From positions 2,119,001 through 2,183,000 of the forward strand of contig NC_015555.1 in assembly GCF_000189775.2 (NCBI RefSeq): a stretch of 64,000 bases of DNA, read 5' to 3'. Position numbers and translations under genes: made by a program. How positions within the stretch are numbered: the stretch's first letter is position 1; every line of letters starts with the position of its first letter. Positions 43,907-51,960 of this stretch are shown piece after piece. The DNA comes from Thermoanaerobacterium xylanolyticum LX-11 (GTDB lineage: Bacteria; Bacillota; Thermoanaerobacteria; Thermoanaerobacterales; Thermoanaerobacteraceae). Under the pieces are notes generated by a model, which was not told where the DNA came from, made no database searches, and was given only the letters and a program-made list of their open reading frames with translations.

Positions 43907-44344
43907 ATTTAATAAGTATTTTTAACTGAATATACTCTAAGTTCCTTCCATTATTATCCAATTTATGGTAGGTTTATTAAGTGTTGCCTTTTTTAGAGCT
44001 TTTGAGACCTTTATTTTTCAAGGTTCCAAAAAATACTACTTGACATTACACCGCTTGTCTTTTCAGTATTTTATCGCAAAGGCTTTGTTATTTTCTGTAT
44101 CTAATTTTTAATTTATGCCATAGTATGACGTTGGAAATTAGTTTCCGAAATCACTCATCTTTTAAAAAGTTAAGAATATCAAGCTATTTAAAATATGAAA
44201 TTCGCTCAGGATACAAATTAAGGGATGTTCAATCAGTCAAGATGAAAGTTTGAAGAAAACTCTATGAGTTATGAGTTTATCATCCAATGTTTTCATGAAT
44301 TGGATAAAGAAATTCTACAAACGGCTTATCCCTCTTTTCAGTTT
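43907..44344. other. IS right flank, first direct repeat and unassigned sequence
   Basis: 438 bases without an intact gene. 43907-44057 is the non-coding right end of the IS110 element, 44058-44158 is the first 101-base direct repeat, and 44159-44344 is AT-rich with a short plus-strand open stretch (ATGAGTTATGAG onward) that I cannot relate to a family. Confidence 0.6.
44058..44158. repeat. 101-base direct repeat, copy 1
   Basis: Matches 47757-47857 at 99 of 101 positions (GT versus AC inside TATGACGT/TATGACAC). Starts TCTTTTCAGTATTTTATCGC and ends with GAAATCACTCAT. It contains a small stem GGAAA-TTAG-TTTCC. Copy 2 lies about 100 bases after a DDE transposase, so copy 1 is probably the surviving right end of another copy of that IS, cut off on its left side by the IS110 element. 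Confidence 0.9.
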
Positions 44345-45859
44345 TTATTCTTCTTTTTCCACATATTCAAACCAGTCAAAATATACCGGACATGAGGCCA
44401 TTTTACCATTTCCCGTTGAATACATGGCAATATATGTCCCTGTATAGCTATCTGCAACTTCTTCAGATATATAGCGGGTCATTGCTTTAGCAACAACTTT
44501 ATAATTTACGCCATCAATACTATAACCTATATGATAATCTGTTCTGGTAGCATTAATATTTAAAATTACATCTCCTTTTTCGATTGGCTCACAATATTCA
44601 ATAATCTTTACATCACCAATTCTCTTTCTTACAATTATCTTTCTTATCCCATTTAAAACTATAATTCCAATTTCATAATGATGTTCTTCATTTGCAAAAA
44701 TAGTAAGCCCTGCTTCATCTCCTTCTACATTTGATAGAAAAACCATTAATGCTTTTACAGAACAATTGAAATGTTCTTGCCTTCTGCCTATAAATGATTT
44801 AAATTCAACATCATCAAGTGTATATCTATCTCCTCGTATTGCTAAAAATCCTGGTCTTTCTTTAAGAGACCAATATTCATCCGAAGGATTCCTTCTAAAA
44901 TTCCAACAAAGATGCAATTTATCACTATTAAAATCATCTTTTGAATTTTCTGGCTCAACTATATAAACAGGTAAACTTGTCTCAACTTCCATATTAATTT
45001 CTATTGGTTTGCCATCATTTACTATAGGCCATCCATCATCTTTCCAAGTTACGGGGGCTAAAAACGTTTCCCTACCAAGATGGTGATATTGATAATTTAC
45101 AGGTCTTGTGGCAAGGAAAACCATCCACCATGAGCCATCATGAGCTTGTACCAAATCTCCATGCCCTGTTGATTGAACAGGATGTCCTACTAAGTGGCGA
45201 TGTGTAAGTATAGGATTATAATGACATCCCTCATATGGACCATCTATTTTGTCACTCCGCGCTATTGTCACCATGTGTCCTTTCCATGTTCCACCTTCAG
45301 CAGTAATCAAATAATATTTCCCATTTATTTTATAAATGTGCGGCGCTTCACATTGCTTATCTTCCCATCCTTGCCATATATATTTAGGCTCTCCTTTCAA
45401 ATATCCTGTCTCAATATCCATTTCCCACATAGTTATCCCCTTGTACCCGTTATGCCTCAAAATATATACTTTTCCATCATCGTCAAAAAAGATATCAGGA
45501 TCATGACCATCACCTTCAATCCATATGGGATCAGACCATTCCCCATATATATCATCTGTATAAACGTAAAAATGCCCTCCATGACTTACATTCGTAGTAA
45601 TCATATAAAACCTTCCATTATAATATCTTAGAGTAGGAGCCCATATTCCCATTGAATTTTTAGCATATTCAAGTTCCAATTGGCTGCGTCTCGTAAGGCA
45701 ATAACCTATTTGTCTCCAATGAACCAAATCCTTACTATGAAATATAGGAACTCCAGGAAAATACTCAAAGGAACTTGTAACAAGATAATAATCTTCTCCT
45801 ACTCTACAAATACTAGGGTCAGGATGAAAACCTGGAATAATTGGATTTTTAAATTTCAT
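44345..45859 (-). CDS. GH43 beta-xylosidase / arabinofuranosidase-type glycoside hydrolase
   Basis: 504 residues, no signal peptide. The five-bladed propeller has the catalytic triad in expected places: Asp14 in HPDPS, Asp122 in HDPDIFF and Glu171 in CEAPH. A C-terminal beta-sandwich (about residues 310-500, ending FDWFEYVE) is typical of the xylosidase-like GH43 subfamilies. It removes xylose or arabinose from short xylan or arabinan oligomers in the cytoplasm. No transporter or regulator is adjacent, and it lies alone between IS remnants and direct repeats, which suggests acquired cargo or a fragment of a rearranged locus. Confidence 0.88.
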   Translation of the reverse strand: MKFKNPIIPGFHPDPSICRVGEDYYLVTSSFEYFPGVPIFHSKDLVHWRQIGYCLTRRSQLELEYAKNSMGIWAPTLRYYNGRFYMITTNVSHGGHFYVYTDDIYGEWSDPIWIEGDGHDPDIFFDDDGKVYILRHNGYKGITMWEMDIETGYLKGEPKYIWQGWEDKQCEAPHIYKINGKYYLITAEGGTWKGHMVTIARSDKIDGPYEGCHYNPILTHRHLVGHPVQSTGHGDLVQAHDGSWWMVFLATRPVNYQYHHLGRETFLAPVTWKDDGWPIVNDGKPIEINMEVETSLPVYIVEPENSKDDFNSDKLHLCWNFRRNPSDEYWSLKERPGFLAIRGDRYTLDDVEFKSFIGRRQEHFNCSVKALMVFLSNVEGDEAGLTIFANEEHHYEIGIIVLNGIRKIIVRKRIGDVKIIEYCEPIEKGDVILNINATRTDYHIGYSIDGVNYKVVAKAMTRYISEEVADSYTGTYIAMYSTGNGKMASCPVYFDWFEYVEKEE

Positions 45860-46140
45860 ATCACACCTCTCCTAAAATAAAGAATATTCTCGGCAACTTC
45901 TGTTGCCTGATATATCTGAATTTCAGGAGACATCTTTTAAATTTATCCCCCAAAATTTCATTCTGAAATCCTTTTTCGATTTCCAATTCATTTACATCTT
46001 TATTTACATTGTAAGATTTTTTCTTTATATTTCCCTTTATTTAACATATATGGTTGCATTCTATCTTGACTTTTTTAAATCGCCCCAATAATCGAAATGG
46101 ATGGTGTTTTTACCATACTACTTGTTATTGAGGTGATTTT
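45860..46140. other. Intergenic region between GH43 and the transposase
   Basis: 281 AT-rich bases. It carries the divergent GH43 and transposase leaders and probably the left end of the transposase-bearing IS, but I could not find a clear inverted copy of the right-end sequence (GAAATCACTCAT side). The transposase ribosome site GAGGTG lies at its right limit. Confidence 0.5.
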
Positions 46141-47652
46141 ATGTTGGGCGCATGGCGTTCGCATTCTGATTATCAGTCTTTCCTTGTCGAAAATATTCAA
46201 CCCATTTATGCTTCAGATAAAAATCGTGTCATTCAATTTTCTGAAGCTTTATCTAAACTCTATAATTTAGATCTTGATGTTCTTAAACCTGTACTGGAAC
46301 CTTATTACTCTAATACTGGTTCTCCAGCCAAAAATCAGCCTGAAGTTTTTCGGTCTTTTGTACTTATGTCTCTTCTTAAATGTCACAGTATTACTAAATG
46401 GGTTTACATGCTTCATCATGATGACCTTTTGTGTTACATGATTGGCGTGTCTCCTGATAATATTCCTGGTGTTGGTACTCATTATGACTTGATTAACAGG
46501 TTATGGCTTGAAGATCCTGATATTGAAAAAGACCGACAGGATTCTCTCCATCCTTTTAAACGCAAACCACGTAAAAAACTTGCTAAAAATCAGAAGCTTC
46601 CACCACGCCACCCTGGTATTATACAGAAATTTGTTGATTTGGCTTTACAGGGTAAAATTTTTGAGTCAAGACCTGAGAAGCTTCTTCAACAAATTTTTGC
46701 CGATGTTGCTGTTAGGCCTTCCGCCAATGATGGCATCCTCGGTGATATTGAAAAACTTACTATTTCCGGTGACGGTACTTGTATTAAAACCGGCGGAAGT
46801 CCTTTCGGTATTAGAACTTGTGATTGTGCTAATAAGGGTATATTTAATTGTGACTGCCATCGCAAGTTCTCTGACCCCGATGCTCGCTATGGTTGGGATA
46901 GTTATCATGAGACATGGTTTTATGGTTATTCTGGTTATTTTTTAGTGACATACAACGAAGAGCTTAAATCTGATATTCCGATTTATCTTCGCTTGGTTGA
47001 GGCTCCTCGTTATGATGGTGTTACTGCTATTATTGCTTTGTCTGAAGCAAGGGCTTTGTATCCTGATTTCGTTTTTGATAAATTTATTGGTGATTGTGCT
47101 CATGATAATTACCCTACTTATCATCTTCTTAATAAGTGGAATATTAAACCTGTAATTCCGCTTAATAAGAAGAATAAAAACAACAGCAAGTACCAAGGTA
47201 CTATTAAAATCAATGAAAATGGTATTCCTGTCTGTATGGCAGGATTATCTATGGTTTACAATGGTTTTATGAAAGACCGTAACAGAATTAAATGGCGCTG
47301 TCCTTTTGCGACTGGTAAAGTTGATTCATGTAATTGTAAAGATAAGTGCTCCTCTTCTGATTATGGTAGAACCGTTTATACGAAGCCTTCATCTGATCCT
47401 CGCTTGTTTACCGTCATTCCACGTGGTTCTGATGAATGGAAAGGCGAGATGAAAAAGCGAACTTCTTCTGAGCGTGTTAACAAAAGGCTTCTTAATGACT
47501 ATGAGTTGGAGCTATCTAAAACCAGAGGCAAAAAGCGTTGGTCTTTCTGGATTATGATACACTCTATTAATATCCATCTTGATGCTAGATTGAAAAAATC
47601 TAAGTTTGATTTTATTTCTATGCTTGATGGATTATTAGGTAGAGTAGCATAA
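46141..47652 (+). CDS. DDE-type IS transposase
   Basis: 503 residues with an N-terminal DNA-binding helical region and a DDE-type catalytic core: ISGDGTCIKTG (first Asp, near residue 218), FIGDCAHDNYPTYHLL (second Asp, near residue 320) and a C-terminal helix TSSERVNKRLLNDYELE carrying the likely Glu. A CDCANKGIFNCDCHRKFSD cysteine cluster in the core is unusual and may bind metal. It resembles IS1182/IS4-like transposases of clostridia; the exact family is not settled. Intact frame; GAGGTG before the ATG. The right end of the IS probably lies at about 47857. Confidence 0.85.
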   Translation: MLGAWRSHSDYQSFLVENIQPIYASDKNRVIQFSEALSKLYNLDLDVLKPVLEPYYSNTGSPAKNQPEVFRSFVLMSLLKCHSITKWVYMLHHDDLLCYMIGVSPDNIPGVGTHYDLINRLWLEDPDIEKDRQDSLHPFKRKPRKKLAKNQKLPPRHPGIIQKFVDLALQGKIFESRPEKLLQQIFADVAVRPSANDGILGDIEKLTISGDGTCIKTGGSPFGIRTCDCANKGIFNCDCHRKFSDPDARYGWDSYHETWFYGYSGYFLVTYNEELKSDIPIYLRLVEAPRYDGVTAIIALSEARALYPDFVFDKFIGDCAHDNYPTYHLLNKWNIKPVIPLNKKNKNNSKYQGTIKINENGIPVCMAGLSMVYNGFMKDRNRIKWRCPFATGKVDSCNCKDKCSSSDYGRTVYTKPSSDPRLFTVIPRGSDEWKGEMKKRTSSERVNKRLLNDYELELSKTRGKKRWSFWIMIHSINIHLDARLKKSKFDFISMLDGLLGRVA

Positions 47653-47905
47653 ATATTGAGATTCCATATACTGTTAATTTTTAAACCTATTTTATTAGGC
47701 TTTATTTCTTATACTCTTTTTTTAAATTGATTTTCATTATTTTACATTTTCTTTCCTCTTTTCAGTATTTTATCGCAAAGGCTTTGTTATTTTCTGTATC
47801 TAATTTTTAATTTATGCCATAGTATGACACTGGAAATTAGTTTCCGAAATCACTCATAAATCCAAAATCATATAATAAATTGTTATCATTTTATAATTTG
47901 CAATC
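47653..47905. other. Right end of the DDE-transposase IS with direct repeat copy 2
   Basis: About 250 bases without a gene. 47757-47857 is the second copy of the 101-base repeat. The remainder is AT-rich flank reaching the 3' end of the GH99-like gene remnant at 47906. Confidence 0.6.
47757..47857. repeat. 101-base direct repeat, copy 2
   Basis: Same orientation as 44058-44158 and 3,699 bases away, with two mismatches. Recombination between the two copies would delete the GH43 gene together with the transposase gene. Confidence 0.9.
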
Positions 47906-48085
47906 TCATACTAATTCTTGATATCTATAAAAAAACCTGCCATTTGGAGCTGTATCACCATATACATAAAATTCAGTACCGTCATTACCAAGTTTTATAT
48001 TGTCAGACCATTTAAAATCGAATCTAATCGGTCCTTTCTCAATTTCCATGCCTAAAGACTTCCTTGGAATTGCAAGTTCCATTTC
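47906..48085 (-). pseudogene. Detached C-terminal tail of the GH99-like fusion gene
   Basis: Sixty codons in the same frame as the gene upstream, after its TGA at 48086-48088. They read EMELAIPRKSLGMEIEKG, FDFKWSDNI and YVYGDTAPNGRFFYRYQ, the usual end of a CBM9-like carbohydrate-binding domain. The match in frame and domain logic shows that the original protein ran through to 47906. Confidence 0.82.
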
Positions 48086-50029
48086 TCATCCTAATATCCA
48101 ATAATGGATTTCATCCTCTGCAATTTCCCAATCCCAACCTCCTTTGCTGACCTCAAGAACAGTCGTTTCTGGTCCCATAACTCTTCTATTTACAATAAAA
48201 TTAACACCTTCCCAGTTAGGCTTTTGAGGGTCAGTTTTCAAAAGTAGCATCATCCAGTCGGAATCTGTCCATGGAGTAATATCTTTTACTGTTTTGACAT
48301 AAAAATATATATAGTTATCGTCTCTGGATACCTTCATCAGCTCAAAATCATTTCTGCCGGTATCATCTATATAAGGACCTGCCGATCCAAACCCTGGGTA
48401 GTTCCTTGATAATGCATCGCCAATATCGTCTCTGTACTCAGGCTGCACATCAATCCATTCATCAAAATTCCCATCAATAACGATCGTTTTGGGCAAGCCG
48501 GCTGTAGGTATTGGTCTTGCGCCTTTGAACTTTCTTGCATAATTTACAAACTGACAGTAATAATTGTCCACATACCCGCCTTTCATTGGTTCAATATCTC
48601 TGCTAAATTCATGATCGAATTGATCCACAAAAACATTTGGGGCAGAATAATGAAGAAATCCAGGCATTCTTCCTGCAATCCATTCATTCCAGCCCGTTAC
48701 AAATATAATCTTCGGGTCTAATTCCAATGCCCTTTTCCACTGTTCAGCAAAATTATAACCATATTCCGGTGTGAACCTCTCAGGGTATCTACCATTATGA
48801 AAACTCCTCCCGTGAGCTACAAATCTGCCATTTTTATCACGTTCACTCATGCATCCTAATGTCCATCCGCCCCTACCATCAGGGACCGCATTCTGGGCAA
48901 CACTCACGGATACCTCTTCTATTTTTTCAGGTTCCCTGGAACTATAAAAACCATGTTGCGGATAAACTTCAAGCCACGACCATTGATCGGGGGCTAGCGG
49001 TCCGTAAAAATAATCCGGCATAGGTCTGCGAAAAGTAAAGAAATCCAGTATTTCCTTTCTATCTTCGCCAATTTTCTCTTTATCATACAAAATCAATGGT
49101 TTACCGTCCCATATAAACCATAGATCCTTATAAAGTCCTTTAGAATAAACATCTTTATAAATTTCATAAACTCCATATGGTCCTGCCCAGAAATTAAACA
49201 GAAATGCCACACATGGCGTACGTTTACCTTCATTTCTTATTGCAGTGAAGATATCCATAATCTTTATGAATGTATCCTTGAAATAAGCCTGTGGAGGATT
49301 GCCAGGCTGGAAATTACTTACATCAAAAATAATAACATCTACTCCTGCATCGCTGAGCATTTGAGAATGTTTGCGAATTACATATTCATCCTGGTTGAGA
49401 TAGTATCCAAATAATGGTTCACCCCAGTGATGAGGATGCCAATATGGGCCCCATGGTGGACTTTCATCGCTATCAATTGCGCATGGATTTTTTTCCATGA
49501 TCTTTGTTACATCATACGGGCCACATAATCCTTCGCTTCCATAATTTATAAAATAAAACATGGCAATATACTTATCTTTTCGAATCCCGCCTACGTCATT
49601 GAAGGTTGATATATTCCTACCGAGCCTGTCTGTACTCACCCATGTGTCACTGAAGGTATCACGGAATCTTTCGCTGATGCAATCCCTGTTTTTATCGCCA
49701 ATAAGACTGGATTCAAGCATGAAAGTATATTCGGTTTTCTCTCTTAATCCCACTAATCTTGCCACTTGTTCGCCATTTATAAAAAAAATTACAGTGGACA
49801 TATTTATTATTCGCATCCAAGCAGCTATTTCAGCTTCAATATCGCAATTAACTTCTCCAAATACAACTTTATCTCTATATTCCTGAGTTAATTTCCGCAT
49901 GATGGTCGTAACTTCAAAACACGACTTGTTCCATGGGCTTTTAAAATGTATAAACAATGGTTTATCAGAGTTCGCTATCAAATTTCTGAAATTTTTAATC
50001 GTCAATTCAAAAAGATTATTATTGTCCAT
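48086..50029 (-). CDS. Thioredoxin-fold / GH99-like glycoside hydrolase / CBM9-like fusion, cut short by an in-frame TGA
   Basis: 647 residues, no signal peptide. Residues about 1-105 form a thioredoxin-like fold (KPLFIHFKSPWNKSCFEV), but the redox CxxC is reduced to Asn34-x-x-Cys37 and the usual cis-Pro is lost, so it is probably a binding module. Residues about 150-490 resemble TIM-barrel endo-mannanase-like GH71/99 proteins (GWNEWIAGRMPG near the end). Residues about 525-647 begin a CBM9-like domain (IVIDGNFDEWID) that stops early at TGA 48086-48088. It is last in the rhamnoside transporter operon. The TGA may reflect decay, error or readthrough. Confidence 0.72.
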   Translation of the reverse strand: MDNNNLFELTIKNFRNLIANSDKPLFIHFKSPWNKSCFEVTTIMRKLTQEYRDKVVFGEVNCDIEAEIAAWMRIINMSTVIFFINGEQVARLVGLREKTEYTFMLESSLIGDKNRDCISERFRDTFSDTWVSTDRLGRNISTFNDVGGIRKDKYIAMFYFINYGSEGLCGPYDVTKIMEKNPCAIDSDESPPWGPYWHPHHWGEPLFGYYLNQDEYVIRKHSQMLSDAGVDVIIFDVSNFQPGNPPQAYFKDTFIKIMDIFTAIRNEGKRTPCVAFLFNFWAGPYGVYEIYKDVYSKGLYKDLWFIWDGKPLILYDKEKIGEDRKEILDFFTFRRPMPDYFYGPLAPDQWSWLEVYPQHGFYSSREPEKIEEVSVSVAQNAVPDGRGGWTLGCMSERDKNGRFVAHGRSFHNGRYPERFTPEYGYNFAEQWKRALELDPKIIFVTGWNEWIAGRMPGFLHYSAPNVFVDQFDHEFSRDIEPMKGGYVDNYYCQFVNYARKFKGARPIPTAGLPKTIVIDGNFDEWIDVQPEYRDDIGDALSRNYPGFGSAGPYIDDTGRNDFELMKVSRDDNYIYFYVKTVKDITPWTDSDWMMLLLKTDPQKPNWEGVNFIVNRRVMGPETTVLEVSKGGWDWEIAEDEIHYWILG

Positions 50030-50135
50030 ATGAACTCCTCCAAAATAAAATTGATAAATATCGCTAACCTTAATAATCTGTTTATTTAATTTTTAAGCTA
50101 TATTCTTTAAAAATGTATATTATTTAAAATAAGTT

Positions 50136-50999
50136 TTATCCTTTAATTCCTGTAAAAGTTATATTTTCAATAAAATATTTTTGACCAAATAAGAATATCA
50201 AAAAAGGTATCAAAGTCATCATTGTACATGCAGCCATTACATAATTCAATCCCTGAATTGTCCCTAACGCACCTTGTCCCATATTAGTAACACCAAGGGC
50301 GAGTGTCCATTTATCCTGCGTATCAGTATAAATCAATGGACCCATAAGGTCATTCCATGAACTAAAAAAGTAATTCATAATTAATACTATTATCATTGGT
50401 TTAGTATAAGGTATAATTATTTTTAGAAATATTGTCCAATAGCTGGCTCCGTCAATTTTTGCACTTTCTATAATTTCATCAGGAAAAGTTTTCATAAATT
50501 GCCTTAAGAAGAATATAGAAACAGCTCCCCCGCCAAACCATGCTGGTACCCACAAAGGATACAATGAATTAGTCCAACCAATTTTGTGAAAAATTGCGTA
50601 TAGCGGAATCATCATAACAGCATATGGTAACATCATTGTTGCAAGGACTCCAAAAAAAATTATGTCTCTTCCAGGAAATTTAATTTTCGAAAATCCAAAT
50701 GCACACATCAAAGCACTGAATGTACCACCTATAGTAACACCAAACACAACAATTAATGTGTTTTTTAAATAAACCAATATATATGGTATCCCTTTATAAT
50801 AACCGGGATATGAAAGTGCCACTACATAATTTATCCATTGTGGTTTTTCAGGTAAAAACCTGGGGGGAAGCATTCTAACTTCCTGTGTTGTCATAAGACT
50901 TTTCAGTATCATATTTAATACTGGATAAATAAATATAAAAGAGAGAACAGCAAGAACTGAAAATATAACAATCTTTTTTATTTTAGTCCTCTTTTTCAT
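50136..50999 (-). CDS. Carbohydrate ABC transporter permease, MalG type (CUT1)
   Basis: 287 residues with six membrane segments and the ATPase-docking loop IESAKIDGASYWTIFLKIIIP. It lies 3 bases after the partner permease. With the binding protein at 51961-53262 it forms a second CUT1 importer, set between a GH106-like rhamnosidase and a GH99-like protein, so rhamnose-containing oligosaccharides are the likely cargo (inference). As in the first transporter, no ATPase gene is nearby. Confidence 0.92.
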   Translation of the reverse strand: MKKRTKIKKIVIFSVLAVLSFIFIYPVLNMILKSLMTTQEVRMLPPRFLPEKPQWINYVVALSYPGYYKGIPYILVYLKNTLIVVFGVTIGGTFSALMCAFGFSKIKFPGRDIIFFGVLATMMLPYAVMMIPLYAIFHKIGWTNSLYPLWVPAWFGGGAVSIFFLRQFMKTFPDEIIESAKIDGASYWTIFLKIIIPYTKPMIIVLIMNYFFSSWNDLMGPLIYTDTQDKWTLALGVTNMGQGALGTIQGLNYVMAACTMMTLIPFLIFLFGQKYFIENITFTGIKG

Positions 51000-51002
51000 A
51001 GA

Positions 51003-51893
51003 TTATACCTCCTCATCACCATAAAATACCCACCTGCTAGTCCTGAAAACAATTAGAGTCAATATAAATATTATCGTGAACAAAACCCATGCTTGTGCTG
51101 AAGCATATCCCATTTTGAAATTCCTGAATCCATCCCTGAAGATGTTTAAAACAAGAAAATTTGTAGCATCCAAAGGTCCACCATCATCTGTCATAATAAA
51201 CACTTGAGTGAAAGTTTGTAAATTAGCTATAATACTCATAACTAAATTGTAAAATATTACCGGAGAAACCATAGGAATAGTTATATGCAGGAGTTTTTTT
51301 AAAGATGAAGCACCATCCAAATCTGCAGATTCATAATAACTTTTAGGAACATTATTAAAACCCGCAAGCCATATAAGCATTGGACCTCCTATACCCCATA
51401 GAGAAAAAATAATTATAGAAAATAATGCTGTTTTGGGCGAAGATATAAAAGGAAATGGTTTCAATCCAAATGAAGTAATAACTTTATTAAGTATGCCATA
51501 ATCAACATTGTAAAGATCTTTCCATACAAATGAAGCGGCTACAACAGGAATAATAACAGGTGAATACAAAATTGAACGAAAAATTTTTATTCCAATTATT
51601 TTTTGATAAAGAAGCAATGCTAGAAAAAAAGATAAAATTAAACCCATAGCCGTTGAAACTACGGCATATAAAATAGTTATTTTCAGAGAATGGATCACCC
51701 TACTGTCAGTAAATAAATCTGTGTAATTTTTTAGGCCTATAAACTCAGGAGTAGACAAACTATCGTAATTCGTAAAACTTATATACAGCGAAAATAACAT
51801 CGGAATAACATTAAAAAAGAGAATTCCCAATATGACTGGCAAAATAAAGCCATAACCTATAATACTTTCTTTCATTTTTGTTTTCTTTGACAT
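51003..51893 (-). CDS. Carbohydrate ABC transporter permease, MalF type (CUT1)
   Basis: 296 residues, six membrane segments, EAA loop YESADLDGASSLKKLLHITIP. The ribosome site AAAGGAG lies farther than usual from the ATG (about 15 bases), with the small palindrome GTAAAGTTTAC in between, so translation may be moderate or modulated. It follows a terminator-like hairpin after the binding-protein gene. Confidence 0.9.
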   Translation of the reverse strand: MSKKTKMKESIIGYGFILPVILGILFFNVIPMLFSLYISFTNYDSLSTPEFIGLKNYTDLFTDSRVIHSLKITILYAVVSTAMGLILSFFLALLLYQKIIGIKIFRSILYSPVIIPVVAASFVWKDLYNVDYGILNKVITSFGLKPFPFISSPKTALFSIIIFSLWGIGGPMLIWLAGFNNVPKSYYESADLDGASSLKKLLHITIPMVSPVIFYNLVMSIIANLQTFTQVFIMTDDGGPLDATNFLVLNIFRDGFRNFKMGYASAQAWVLFTIIFILTLIVFRTSRWVFYGDEEV

Positions 51894-51916
51894 AGTAAAC
51901 TTTACACTCTCCTTTC

Positions 51917-51954
51917 AAAAACCTGGGAGGCTCTAATACCTCTCCCAGGTTTTT
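51917..51954 (-). other. Terminator-like hairpin between binding-protein and permease genes
   Basis: A 13-base stem AAAAACCTGGGAG (51917-51929) / CTCCCAGGTTTTT (51942-51954) with a 12-base loop lies 6 bases after the binding-protein stop. On the minus strand the 3' arm ends in TTTTT, so it could act as a partial terminator or mRNA stabiliser that lowers permease output. Confidence 0.82.
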
Positions 51955-51960
51955 GCAAAA

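Larger units (their letters stand above)
42180..44057 (+). mobile_element. IS110-family insertion element (boundaries approximate)
   Basis: Contains a frameshifted IS110 transposase preceded by about 490 bases of structured non-coding DNA and followed by about 150 bases. The right limit near 44057 is inferred because the sequence from 44058 on matches a second copy at 47757 and similarity stops exactly there. The left limit is set only by where the degraded methylase sequence gives way. IS110 elements lack long terminal inverted repeats, consistent with none being seen. Confidence 0.65.

Noticed and set aside
46508-46945. Second frame inside the DDE transposase suggesting a programmed frameshift
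   Set aside because: The main frame is intact over 503 codons with all catalytic residues, so no frameshift is needed.
48086-48088. TGA as a selenocysteine codon in the GH99-like fusion
   Set aside because: It falls in a carbohydrate-binding domain linker with no redox role and no evident SECIS-like hairpin right after it; nonsense mutation is simpler.
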